This document shows positions 22,850 to 33,050 of a stretch of DNA of 64,000 nucleotides, one piece after another. The notes below the pieces were generated by a model. It saw only the letters and a list, made by a program, of their open reading frames with translations. It was not told where the DNA came from and did no database searches. Origin of the DNA: Platanthera guangdongensis (Eukaryota > Streptophyta > Magnoliopsida > Asparagales > Orchidaceae); assembly GCA_039583875.1 (NCBI GenBank), contig CM077158.1, positions 240,979,447 through 241,043,446 of the forward strand, given 5' to 3'. Each line of letters opens with the position of its first letter. Positions within the stretch are counted from its first letter, which is position 1. The translations under genes and the position numbers were made by a program.

Positions 22850-23960
22850 TCTGGGTCACGCTCCTCTAAACATCCTCAAAAAATCTCTCCCCGACGTGTC
22901 TCTCTAAGAGTTCACGTGTGAGTCTTGTATCTATGGGAAACATCATCGGTCTACGTTCTCACCACATCCTACTCGGAGTCCTGCTCCCTTTGATCTAGTA
23001 CACTCCTTTATTTGGGGACCCAACAAAATTGCAAGTGTTTTTGGATATCGTTACTTTGTCACATTTGTAGATGACTACTCTCGGGTGACCTGGCTGTATC
23101 TACTTCGCGACCGCTCTGAATTGCCCGGTGTATTCCGTACCTTTTTCATTGAAACTCGCAAACAGTTTTCCACTACAATTAAAACCCTCCGTACCGATAA
23201 TGTCCGTGAACACACGAGTCATGCCTTCGCTCTCCTCTGCACTGAATTTGGGATCATCCATCAAACCTCCTGCGTCTATAGCCCCCAACAAACTGGCGTT
23301 GCTGAACACAAGAATCGAAACCAGCTTGAGGTCACCCGCTCTCTTATGATTCAAATGAATGTTCTCAAACAGTATTGGAATTTTGCGGTCTCTACCGCCA
23401 ACACTCTTATTAATCGCATATCTTCCTCTATTCTCAATTTTGCGATTCCCTTCAATCTTCTTTTTCCCTCCAAACCTCCTTTCTCCATCACCCCTCGCGT
23501 GTTTGGTTGCGTGTGCTTTGTTCATCATCTTGGCTCGTCCATTGACAAACTTGCTCCCCGTGCCACTAAATATATGTTTGTAGACTATTCTCAGATTCAG
23601 AAGGACTACGTTTGTTTTTCTTCCAAGGATCGCAAGGTAGTTACTTCTACTGATGTCACCTTCCTCGAAGATCAACCATATTACTCTCAACCAACTGATT
23701 CTCCTCTTCCACCACCTCTCCCGCGGCCTGTTATCCCTGTTCATTCAAATCTTCCACCTCTTCTTCCCACACTAATCCCACCTAAACCACCTACACCACC
23801 TGTCATTTGTGTGTACACTCGACGTCCCTCTTCGTCTACTGCCCTACGGGAGCTGCCCTGCTCTAATGTTGTTTCGCAGCCTGCGGATCCGACAACAGCT
23901 TCCACTGCCCACCCGCTGGCTAACTATTTGTCTTTTCACCGCCTCTCTCCGAAACTCTGA
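22850..23960 (+). pseudogene. Copia-3 integrase
   Basis: The zinc region is damaged at 22850-23080 (HSGLGHAPL-like and CESCIYGKHHRS-like sequence in shifted frames). A frame open from 23085 to 23959 then holds [52 protein letters not shown] and VAEHKNRNQLEVTRSLM, with the core aspartate and glutamate in place. The C-terminal region FGCVCFVHHL, KYMFVDYSQIQKDYVC and a proline-rich linker follow. At 291 codons it is one of the longest intact frames in the window. Confidence 0.88.
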
Positions 23961-24773
23961 CAAAGTGCTCTTTCTTTATCTTCTATCTCCACCCCTAATT
24001 CTGTACAGGAGGCTCTCCAGCATCCTGACTGGCGGGCGGCAATGGACGAGGAAATGTCTGCTCTTTGGGCAAACCACACTTGGGATTTGGTGCCGCTTAT
24101 TCCCGGACAATCTTGTGTGGGATGTAAGTGAATGTTTGCCGTCAAACAGGGTCCGGATGGGACGGTTCACCGTTTGAAAGCTCGTCTTGTAGCTCGCGGC
24201 TTCACTCAACAACAAGGCTTAGATTATGATGAGATTTTTTCTCCAGTCGCTAAACTCAATACTGTTCGTGTGTTGATCTCCATCGCTGTTCACCGTCACT
24301 GGCCATTGCACCAATTGGATGTCAAAAATGTAATTCTTAATGGCGATTTACAGGAGACCGTTTATATGCAGCAACCTCTCGGGCTTGAGACCACGAGAGA
24401 GTTTATTGTCTGTTATCTGAAGAAGTCTCTTTATGGTCTCAAATAGTCTCCTCAGGTATGGTTTGTCAAATTTAGCAAGATCGTTAGTGCTGTTGGGTTC
24501 ACTCGGAGTTCGGCCGACTTCTCTCTATTTACTCGTCATCGTCCAACGGGCACAGTAATTCTTTTGGTTATGTGGATGATATTCTGATTACAGGAGATGA
24601 TCTTTCAGGAATACAGATGATCAAACAACATTTTGCAATTGTGTTTCAAACAAAGAACTTGGGAAGCCTTCGATATTTTTTTGGTCTCGAAGTGGCTCGG
24701 AGACCTGATGGGCTTGTGTTATCTCAGAGAACGTACTGTCTTGACCTACTTCATGATGCAGGCTATTCTGGAT
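23961..24773 (+). pseudogene. Copia-3 reverse transcriptase, cut by hAT-2
   Basis: Segments include MDEEMSALWANHTWDLV-like sequence near 24040, HRLKARLVARGFTQQQGLDY, FSPVAKLNTVRVLISIAVH and HQLDVKNVILNGDLQETVYM (24132-24446). MDDILITGDDLSGIQMIKQH follows, near the catalytic YVDD-type site (about 24560-24590), then LGSLRYFFGLEVARRPDGLV. Coding stops at 24773 in TYCLDLLHDAGYSG, where hAT-2 is inserted, and resumes after 25706. A TGA at 24129 and a TAG at 24447 also break it. Confidence 0.87.
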
Positions 24774-25698
24774 CAAGGTTGTAGATGTCGGATGTCGGGT
24801 TCATGTCGGTTTGGATTTGAAATGTCGTATGTCGGATTGCGGGGGATATATCGGAGATATTTTACAATATCGGATTTTAATATTTAAATAAAGATAACAG
24901 TATTTATAAACACATTTTTTGCAAATAAGTAAAAATTTACAGACAAATAAGTATTTATAACATTTTCTTTGAAATAATTTTGAAGATAAAGGAGAAGCCC
25001 ATGTAATTATGCAAAGTTGGAGCGGAATTTTTCTTAGCTATTGCAAAAATCATTATATCAGAAGTTAACAAAATAATGTTAACATAAGTTAGAAGTGCAC
25101 TGGAGAAACAAAAATCACTGCAGATTTACACAAGGAAAGGTATAAACTTAGCTATTGTATGAAAGAAACCTAACTATAGAATAAGTAAGAAGTTTGCAGT
25201 AACACAAGTTTAATAAAACTTTTAAATCTTATGACTTGATCAATATATTAATTTCAAATAAAACTTTCAATTGTCGCAGAAACAATAAGAAAAAGAAAGG
25301 GGCTTACAGTGGAGTGAAGTAGCAGAAAGCCCGGCGTCGTTGTCCATTCCTCGCCTGCGATGCCGATTCGTTGCCTCGTCACCGGAGAAGGAGCTGTTGA
25401 GTGTCGACCACTACGCCAGAGCGACTCTCTCGTAAAATTTAGGGTAGAGCGAGAAATGCCGAATGCATGAAATGGACTCGTGAAGTAGAAAAATACGGGT
25501 TCCGTGAACTTTGTTTTTTTATATATTAAATATAATAACCGAAATATCGGGTTAGAGATATATCGATATATCATGATATATCGCCATTTTTTTACAAAAC
25601 GATATTTTTGTCAAACAAATCGATTTTTTTGCGGTTTGCACCAAAAACCTTTATGTCGGCCGACATGTCGGACATGTCGGCCGACATCTACAACACTG
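24774..25698 (-). mobile_element. hAT-2: non-autonomous hAT-like element in Copia-3
   Basis: The ends are CAAGGTTGTAGATGTCGG on the left and, inward from the right, CAGTGTTGTAGATGTCGG, flanked by TTCTGGAT at 24766-24773 and 25699-25706 (perfect 8 bp). It is the same family as hAT-1 in the opposite orientation. The interior at 25330-25450 is the reverse complement of hAT-1 around 1370-1500, and both have ATATATCG motifs. No transposase was found. It splits the copia reverse transcriptase. Confidence 0.88.
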
Positions 25699-25706
25699 TT
25701 CTGGAT

Positions 25707-26410
25707 GCAAGCCTGCTGACACTCCCATGAATATTAATCACAAGCTTTGTGCTCATGCCTCAGACTCCGATTTGCTCCTTCCGAATCCAGAGTATTATTG
25801 TCGTCTTGTGGGAAAGCTGATATACCTCACTGTTACTAGACCTGATATATCATTTGCTGTTGGAATTGTCAGTCGATTCATGCATGGGCCTCGTATCTCT
25901 CATCTTCAGGCTGTCGAACGTATTCTTCATTACTTGAAGACTGCTCCTGGACAAGGGCTTGTATACAAGCCCTCTTCTTCTCCCTTATCTCTGATTGCAT
26001 ATTCTGATGCTGATTATGCTGGCTCTTTGGATGACCGTCGTTCCACAAGTGGATACTGCACTTACTTTGGAGGACATCTTACTACATGATGCAGCAAGAA
26101 ACAGTCCGTGATTGCTCGCTCATCTGCTGAGACTGAGTATCGATCTATGACAGCTGTTGTGTCTGAGCTCACCTGGCTTGAGGGTCTCCTTGATGATGTA
26201 GGAGTCAAGCTCTCCTCACCCACAACTTTATTGTGCAACAGTTAAACTGCTATACACATAGTCAAGAATCTGGTTTTCCATGAGGGGACAACACATTTTG
26301 AAGTTGACTGTCACTTCATTCGGGAGAAGGTTCTGTTGAAGAAGATAGAGTTAACACATGTTCCTGCTGCTCAGCAAGTTGCTGATATCCTCACCAAGGC
26401 TTTACCATGA
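25707..26410 (+). pseudogene. Copia-3 RNase H
   Basis: Resumes the polyprotein after hAT-2: [59 protein letters not shown] and CTYFGGHLTT, then a TGA at 26087 where a tryptophan is usual. It continues with SKKQSVIARSSAETEYRSMT and [14 protein letters not shown], and ends in ADILTKALP before a stop at 26408. The D/E/D catalytic pattern is preserved. Confidence 0.87.
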
Positions 26411-26465
26411 CGTCTCTATTATCAGTTCTTGTCCAAGCTTGGTGCCTACGATTTGTATGCTCTAG

Positions 26466-26645
26466 CTTGTGGGGGAGTGTTAGAAAATACTAGGAAAAAT
26501 GATGTATTGACTCATATAGGAGTTAGTGTTTCGTCCCACATTGTTTGTATAAGTAGATCTTACTTTCTTCTCTCCTATATATTTGTACTCATACTTGTTT
26601 TTCGGTATTCAAGACGTATATACAAGGTTTAGAACTTTCTCTACA
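26466..26645 (+). repeat. Polypurine tract and 3' LTR of Copia-3
   Basis: TTGTGGGGGAG (about 26467-26477) is the polypurine tract. The LTR (26478-26645) follows, and then the ATATC duplication. Confidence 0.92.
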
Positions 26646-26650
26646 ATATC

Positions 26651-28010
26651 AAAATCCATTTATAGTGGGTGTAGGATATGGTCCTCACACATCAGAGTGT
26701 ATCAGATTAAATAGACGGGAACTTCTTCCAGAACTTGAATAAGAATTTCTGGTATGTTTTCCTAATTCGCACGCATACAAGTTTTTCTTTATTTGCCCTT
26801 TTAAAAAGAAGATACATCTGACTCAAAACAACAAAAGACGAATGACCCATACGCCGATGATGAAGTATTATTGCGCTCTCCGCACTCCTTCCGACTTTCG
26901 CAGCTTCTTCGATAATGGTTGAAAGTGTCGAGTCCATATTTTCTCTATCCAAGTACCACAAGACATTATGCCATATGTAAGGTTGTGGATGTCAGATATC
27001 GGAGACACGTCGGTTTAGGTTTTTCATGCCGGTTTTAATATGTCGGGGGATATATCGGGGATATTTCGTGTATCAGGTTTTAATATTTAATTATTTATAT
27101 GTAATTATTTATAAATGTAATCCTTTTTAAATATATATATATATTAATGTATTAATAATTTGATATTTATTGAACTCCTAAACTTATCAAACTAATATAA
27201 ACATTTTGTGTTACACAAATAATAACAGTATAACGCGTGAAATAAAACAGGAGCAAACAGAATGTCGCAACGTTATCGATGACAATGGAAGATAAGAAAT
27301 CTTTAGTCCATAATTCATAGACCATGCATAATTGAAGTTGATAACGGACTTGAGTAAGGAAGAAAGTCAGAGGAATGGAAAAAACAACATAAACAATGAA
27401 ACAATGTTGGTCTATTATCTATTGGACCATAGACACTAATTAAAATAAATTGAAAAAAATCAGTCAATAAAATGTCGGGATATATCGGCCGATATATAAG
27501 CGAATATATCGGTCAATAGAAGACATCAGAGGATGTATTCCAAAAGGATATTTTGCATAAAAAAAAAAATCGGAAACATGTCGTTTTGTCCATAAAATTT
27601 TTATGTCGGCTGACATGTCGGCCATGTCGGAGGATATCCACAATAGTGGTCATATGTCAATTCCAAGTCTTCTGTCGGTCTCCTTCTCCTTGAAGATCAC
27701 CTTCGGAATGTCAAACAAAACAACACATTTTAGTTGGGATATGATTGCACTAATGGATAAGAGATTTACAGGAAAGGAAGGAACATGCAAAACATTGGAC
27801 AAAGTCAAAGTGTTGGTACATTGCACGGTACCCTTACCAACCACTGCCTGAGTTGTGCCATCACCAGTTTGGATGCGCTCTGGGACTGCTAGGGGAGTAT
27901 ATGAAATGAATTCCCTAGCATCCCCAGTGACATGTCGAGAAGCACCCAAATCGACTATCCAATCCTATGATGTAGTATTGGATAGAGATGCGAGTGCAAG
28001 AGTCTCACTT
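26651..28010 (-). pseudogene. Copia-2 protease and GAG-pre-integrase, cut by hAT-3
   Basis: On the minus strand the protease reads WIVDLGASRHVTGD near 27975-27930. The active site is D-L-G rather than D-S-G. FISYTPLAVPERIQTGDGTT and NVLHVPSFPVNLLSISAI follow. Coding is interrupted at 27656 by hAT-3 and resumes at 26969 with LWYLDRENMDSTLS and ILHHRRMGHSSFVVLSQMY, the pre-integrase zinc region. It continues across Copia-3 to 21498. The frame here is nearly free of stops apart from the insertions. Confidence 0.86.
26978..27648 (-). mobile_element. hAT-3: non-autonomous hAT-like element in Copia-2
   Basis: The left end is TAAGGTTGTGGATGTC and the right end, read inward, CACTATTGTGGATATCC. These are diverged versions of the hAT-1/hAT-2 termini. 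Flanks are GCCATATG (26970-26977) and GTCATATG (27649-27656), 7 of 8 identical. The subterminal regions keep GACATGTCGG and GATATATCGG motifs. At 671 bp it is the shortest and most diverged of the three. No coding sequence. Confidence 0.78.
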
Positions 28011-28993
28011 GTACCTGTGGTTGAATGAGCGAACAAGACAATGTTACCCCTTGATGAAGCTGGCATGTGTGCATCGCGAGTCACCCCTTCTGCTTCCTCC
28101 ACATTAGTTGGAAGTAAGCGTTCACAATTTCCTTCTCCTCTGAGTTGTCCATCTCATTCCTACTTTCACCTGCCTCGTCCTCGACTATCATAAGGCTTGC
28201 TCGGTAGCCTCCTCTTCCACCATCTCTACGACCCCGACGACCACGACCGCGATAGCCTCCTTTTCCTCGTCCACCTGCATCCCGTTCCGGGTTGGGGCAC
28301 GCCAGTTAAAGATGACCTATTTCACCATAATTGTAATATTGTCGCGTCTCATGATTATACCTTGGGGGTCCAGGATTGGTTACCACTGGGGCTGATTTAG
28401 CCCCAACAGGTGCAGCTACACCAGACTGGAGCTTAATCCGTCTTTCTTCCTGCATCATGACTGAGATTGTCTTGTCCAAGGTAGGAATCTTTGGCTGAGC
28501 AAGCAACATCGCAGTCATTTGCTCAAAAGTCGGGTTCAAACCCCCCATAAAGTGCATTGTTCGCCTCTGAGCATCTCACTCCCCTTTCCTGCATTCGGGA
28601 TCTTTGCAGCATGAGACTGGTGAGAAATAATCATAGTCTGCCCATAATTGCTCCAGATCTGCGGCATACTTCTGGATCGAGTGATCCCCTTGAGTTATAG
28701 TCTCAATCTCCCGTTCAATCTGAAACACATGCATATTGTTGTCAGCTCTTGCATAGTGCCTTTGTAACTTCCCCAAAACACCGCTTACAGTTTCTATGCC
28801 ATCCACCGTGATAGCGATAGACGTGATGAGTTTAGGAGCCATGTATGCAACAGGCTTTGTGTAGTCTTCCATTCATTGTACCCATCAGAGTCCTCTGACT
28901 CCTCGCCAGTCAAATAGCCCTTCAAGTTCTTTTCGGAGAGTGCCATTTTTACCCGACGCAACCAACTTAAGTATGTAGCTGACCCATCAAGCT
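28011..28993 (-). pseudogene. Copia-2 gag, main part
   Basis: Minus-strand frames encode KLDGSATYLSWLRRVKMALS, NLKGYLTGEESEDSDGYNEW, VFQIEREIETITQGDHSIQ, KYAADLEQLWADYDYF, MGGLNPTFEQMTAMLL and the nucleocapsid region YYNYGEIGHL then stop LACPNPERDA, followed by a glycine/arginine-rich stretch. The zinc knuckle has lost two cysteines (both now tyrosine). The same Gag is present in Copia-5 (59576-60243), confirming one family. The N-terminal part is displaced to 34303-34361 by the Tat insertion. Confidence 0.85.
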
Positions 28994-29123
28994 TCAACCA
29001 GGCCGAGTATGAGGCTGTGATAGACGGCGCTTCGGGAATGGTAGTCCATTCATTGTACCCATCAGAACTCACTCGCCCAGTTCCCTGGAGGGTTATGGTA
29101 GACGGCGCTTCGGGAAGGCATTC
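28994..29123. other. Mosaic junction of gypsy RNase H and inverted copia gag fragments
   Basis: 28994-29043 is a gypsy RNase H piece (FNQAEYEAVI then DGASG). 29044-29093 is an extra, inverted copy of the Copia-2 gag segment SDGYNEW (original at 28868-28900). From about 29094 the gypsy RNase H starts again at DGASG. The phrase TAGACGGCGCTTCGGGAA occurs at about 29021-29038 and 29099-29116, 78 bases apart. The arrangement looks like template switching during break repair. Confidence 0.6.
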
Positions 29124-29577
29124 CTTGGGGGTGGGGGTGATCTTGGAGAGCCCTATGAGACCGAGGATCGAACAAATGGTGGTGATGCATTTTTCCATCA
29201 CTAACAACCAGACCGAGTATGAGGTCGTGATAGCAGGGTTGCGCCTGACCAGGGAGCTGGGGGTGCAAGACGTGGATGTCCTCACTGACTCCATGGTGGT
29301 GGCTTCCCAGATCAATGAGGAGTTTGAGGCGAGGGAGCCTACCCTTCAGTTATACTTAACAAAGGTGAAGGGGGTTATCGGCATGTTCCAGACATTTTCC
29401 ATCCGACACGTTCCCAGGGAGGAAAACGAACAGGTCAATCTGCAGGCAAAGCATGGTCCTTGGGTGGGGGGTACCATCACTGACCTATTCCGTCCTTCCA
29501 TCGAAGAGGGAGAATTGATGGAGGTGGATCAACACCCCTCGTGGATGGACCCTTTCACAACGTTCCTTTCCGCATAG
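29094..29577 (+). pseudogene. Tat gypsy RNase H
   Basis: A frame open to 29575 reads VDGASGRHSLGVGVILESP, HFSITNNQTEYEVVIAGLRL, DVDVLTDSMVVASQINEEFE and FQTFSIRHVPREENEQ, the archaeal-type RNase H found in Tat-lineage gypsy elements. The D, E and D catalytic positions are recognisable. It ends with PSWMDPFTTFLSA at a TAG, just before the integrase. The N-terminus is lost in the mosaic junction. Confidence 0.82.
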
Positions 29578-29592
29578 TAGTATCCGGAGGCG

Positions 29593-30796
29593 ATGAACAA
29601 AAAGAAGTTCAAGTGCAAGTCAGTGTACTATATCATCCGTGACGGCCAGTTGTATCGAAAGACTCTCTCGGGGCTGTTGGCTCGTTGTGTGGCCGAAAGG
29701 GAGGTCCAGAGAATCTTGGAAGAGGTCCACTCCGGGGAATGTGGGAGTCACTCCGGGAGTCGGACCCTGGAAGGAAGGGTTGTCAGGCAAGGGTATTTCT
29801 GGCCTACCCTGGGCCACGACGCTGCAGAGTTCACAAAGAAGTGCGACAAGTGCCAGTTGTTTGCCCCCCTCCAACTGCAACCAGCCCAGCGCCTCAGAAG
29901 CATCACAGCTCCCTGACCCTTTGCCATCTCGGGAATGGATTTGGTAGGACCCTTCCCCCAGGCCAGCGGGCAGAGGATGTTCCTGTTAGTAATGATCGAC
30001 TATTTCTCTAAGTGGTTAGAAGTGAAAGCGTTGACCAAGGTGACCTCACAAGTAATCAGAAACTTTGTATGGGGGAGGGGAGATCATCCGTAGGCACGGG
30101 TTACCCCAGGCCATTGTCACGGACAACGGTCCTCAGTTTGCCAGCACCGAGTTCATCAGTTTTTGTGGACAACTTGGGATTGATCTCAGGTTCGCGTCGG
30201 TCCATCACCCCAGGAGCAACAGACAGGTCGAGGCGGAGAACAAGATCATTGTAAACCTCCTGAAAAAGAAAGTTGAAAATTTAAAAGGTAGCTAGGTGGA
30301 GCAGCTTCCTTCGATTCTCTGGGCCCTGAGAACCACTCCCAACACGGCCACATGAGAGACCCCCTTCAAGCTCTCCCATGGATACGAGACAGTACTTCCA
30401 ATAGAGTTCGAGGTTCGGACGCCTCGGGTGGTCGAGGCGGAGGAAGGCAGGGAAGAATGACAGGCTGAAAACGAGGAAGAGCTACGACTCTCCCTTGACA
30501 TGGTAGAGGAGTTGCGTGACCTCTCCGTCATCCGACAGGAAGAAGTAAAAATAAGAATTGCCAAGTACTTTGACAAGCACGCCAGAGTCAAACAGTTCGT
30601 TGAAGGGGATTTGGTTCTAAAAAAGGTGGATGCAGCAGGAAAATCAGCTGCCGTGGGGAAACTCAACCCCAACTGGGAGGGTCCATACATTGTAAAAGAA
30701 ACAATGAGATCCGGAGGGGATCACCTCCGGAATGTGGAGGGTGAGACCCTAAGTCACACCTGGAGCGGTGATGATTTGAAGCGTTTTTACCCGTAA
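29593..30796 (+). pseudogene. Tat gypsy integrase
   Basis: The zinc domain holds VHSGECGSHSGSRTLEG and KKCDKCQLFAP. A stop at 29914 precedes the core, which reads FAISGMDLVGPFPQASGQRM, then a one-base shift near 30060, then GLPQAIVTDNGPQFASTEF and HHPRSNRQVEAENKIIVNLL (DDE positions kept). A stop at 30295 and TAT-TGA damage at 30350-30460 precede the C-terminal domain EELRDLSVIRQEEVKIRIA, FVEGDLVLKKVDAAGK and LNPNWEGPYIVKETM, ending naturally at 30796. Confidence 0.87.
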
Positions 30797-30889
30797 ATCA
30801 TGTACATACCCCCTTTTTTTGTAAATATAAAATCTCTTGGTCTTTCAACTCTCTTTGCAATGGAGTATGTGACAGGCCGTGTTCATAAA

Positions 30890-31484
30890 GTAGACCTCGA
30901 GCAGATTCCGCTGCCAGACTCTCATCTAGCTGGCAGGGCTGGATATCACTCGCGAGTCTACCCGGACCCCGAGCAGATCCCGCTGACAGACTTTCATCTA
31001 GCTGGCAGGGCTGGATGTCACTCGAGAGAGTGTACCCGGACCCCGAGCAGATCCCGCTGTCAGACTTTCATCTAGCTGGCAGGGCTGGATGTCACTCGAG
31101 AGAGTCTACCCGGACCCCGAGCAGATCCCGCTGTCAGGCTTACATCTAGCTGGAAGAGCTGGATGTCACCCGAGAGAGTCTACCCGGACCCCGAGCAGAT
31201 CCCGTTGCCATGCTTTCATCTAGCTGGCAGGGCTGGATGTCACTCGAGAGAATCTACCCGGACCCCGAGCAGATCTCGCTGTCAGGCTTTCATCTAGCTG
31301 GCAGGGCTGGATGTCACTCGAGAGAGTCTATCCGGATCCCGAGCAGATCCTGTTGCCAGGCTTTCATCTAGCTGACAGAGTTAGATGCCACTCGAGAGAG
31401 TCTACCCGGACCCCGAGCAGATCCCGCTGTCAGGCTTTCATCTAGCTGGCAGGACTGGATGTCACTCGAGAGAGTCCACCCAAT
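30890..31484 (+). repeat. Tandem repeat, 74-bp unit, eight copies
   Basis: The phrase GAGCAGAT recurs at 30898, 30971, 31045, 31119, 31193, 31267, 31341 and 31415, giving spacings of 73 then 74 throughout. Each unit contains CCCGGACCCCGAGCAGATCC, then a TTTCATCTAGCTGGCAGGGC phrase and TGTCACTCGAGAGAG. Copies differ by a few substitutions. It lies between the integrase stop and the antisense ORF. Confidence 0.95.
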
Positions 31485-32470
31485 CCCAAGCTGATTGGGC
31501 CGGTGGTAGCACCCGGGAGTTGGGCAAAGGAAAGTATCCTCTCTCTGGGGTTAGGTCCCGAGACACTCCCGCTATCAGGCTCCCACCCAGCTGGCAGGGC
31601 CCGGGCCTCGAGTGACGTCGTTATGACCTCAGAGGGTTGAGCCCGAAGGATGTTCAACACCCGCCATCAGGCTTTCACTTAGCTGATTGGGCCTGTGGTA
31701 GCACCCGTGAGTTGGGCAAAGGAAAGTATTCTCGCTCTGGGGTTAGGTCCCGAGACGCTCCCGCTGTCAGGCTCCCACCCAGCTGGCAGGGCCCGGGCTT
31801 CGAGTGACGTCGTTATGACCCTGGAGGGCTGAGCCCGGAGGATGTTCAACACCCGCCATCAGACTTTCACTTAGCTGATTGGGCCGGTGGTAGCACCCGA
31901 GAGTTAGGCAAAGGAAAGTATTCTCGCTCTGGGGTTAGGTCACGAGACGCTCCCGCTGTCAGGCTCACACCCAGCTGGCAGGGCCCGGGCCTCGAGTGAC
32001 GTCGTTATGACCCTGGAGGGCTGAGCCCGGAGGATGTTCAACACCCACCATCAGGCTTTCACTTTACTGATTGGGTCGGTGGTAGCACCCGAGAGTTTGG
32101 CAAAAGAAAGTATTCTCGCTCTGGGTTAGGTCCCGAGACGCTCCCGCTGTCAGGCTCCCACCCAGCTGGCAGGGCCCGGGCCTCGAGTGACGTCGTTATG
32201 ACCCTGGAGTGCTGAGCCCGGAAGATGTTCAACACTCGCCATCAGACTTTCACTTAGCCGATTGGGTCGGTGGTAGCACCCGGGAGTTGGGCAAAGGAAA
32301 GTATTCTCACTCTGGGATTAGGTCCCGAGACGTTCCCGCTGTCAGGCTCCCACCCAGCTGGCAGGGCCCGGTCTCGAGTGACGTCGTTATGACCCTGGAG
32401 GGCTGGGCCCGGAGGATGTTCAACACCCGCCATCAGGTTTTTAGCTGATTGGACCGGTGGTAGCACCCAG
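31485..32470 (+). repeat. Tandem repeat, ~192-bp unit, five copies
   Basis: CTGATTGGG-type unit starts occur at 31491, 31683, 31875, 32067, 32258 and 32445, so the period is 192, 192, 192, 191 and 187. Units contain GGTTAGGTCCCGAGACGCTC, CACCCAGCTGGCAGGGCC and GAGTGACGTCGTTATGACC. Each contains two diverged segments resembling the neighbouring 74-bp unit (CTGTCAGGCTCCCACCCAGC and CATCAGGCTTTCACTTAGCT), so it looks like a higher-order product of the shorter repeat. Confidence 0.93.
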
Positions 32471-33050
32471 AGGTTGACCACAGAAAGTAACAGTAGGCGA
32501 GCTGATTAGTCACAGGGGGCGAGCTGATCAGTCTCAGGCCAGTTGGGACTTGCGGGATCAGCTCGGAAAATAGTCTGGGCCTATTATCATGGGCAGCCAG
32601 AGCATGGTAAAGGGATGGCGAGCCGAGTCCTCGACATCCGCTGAAGGAGGCGAGCTCCGGCAGTGCATTCCACCCCCTTCAGGTTTTACTTGTGAATTTT
32701 TAACATTTTTGGTTTGACATTGGAAAGAAAGAAGGCAGCTCGCGAGCGAGCTGGGTGGTGGCGAGCCCAGCGCGGCGAGTGGTCCGCCTCCGGATTGCCT
32801 AGGGCTGACGAGCTCTCATGGTCTACTCACGGGTACGAATCCTAACTCATGCATTCTAACGACGAGTTCTATCCTAGCGAGGTCGCCCAAGGAGGAGAGC
32901 TCGAAGGCGAGTACATCACAACAAGTAAGTTCGGGAAAAAGAAGATAAAAAAAATTGATAGTAGAATCCATGTCAAAACCATTTTCAATTATATAATGTT
33001 GTTACAAAAAGTAGCTCGCCTCCACGAGTTTACAAAAAGGGGGGAAGGAA
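32471..33050. other. Noncoding spacer downstream of the tandem repeats
   Basis: Rich in GGCGAGCTG/CGAGCTC phrases. It has no credible frame on either strand. Its right part (32920-33050, A-rich on the plus strand) would be the 3' untranslated region of the minus-strand ORF that begins further right. Confidence 0.4.

Larger units (their letters stand above)
21499..26650 (+). mobile_element. Copia-3: gag-less Ty1/copia element nested in Copia-2
   Basis: Two 168-base LTRs (21504-21671 and 26478-26645) start TGTTAGAAAATAC and end TTCTACA or TCTCTACA, with a perfect duplication ATATC at 21499-21503 and 26646-26650. By my count the LTRs differ at 9 of 168 positions, fewer than those of its host Copia-2, as nesting requires. 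A consensus-like primer site follows the 5' LTR and a GGGGGAG purine tract precedes the 3' LTR. Protease, integrase, reverse transcriptase and RNase H are present, but gag is missing. hAT-2 interrupts the reverse transcriptase. Confidence 0.93.

Noticed and set aside
30862..32470. CRISPR-like array because of regularly spaced repeats
   Set aside because: The units are contiguous tandem repeats with no unique spacers, in a plant retrotransposon.
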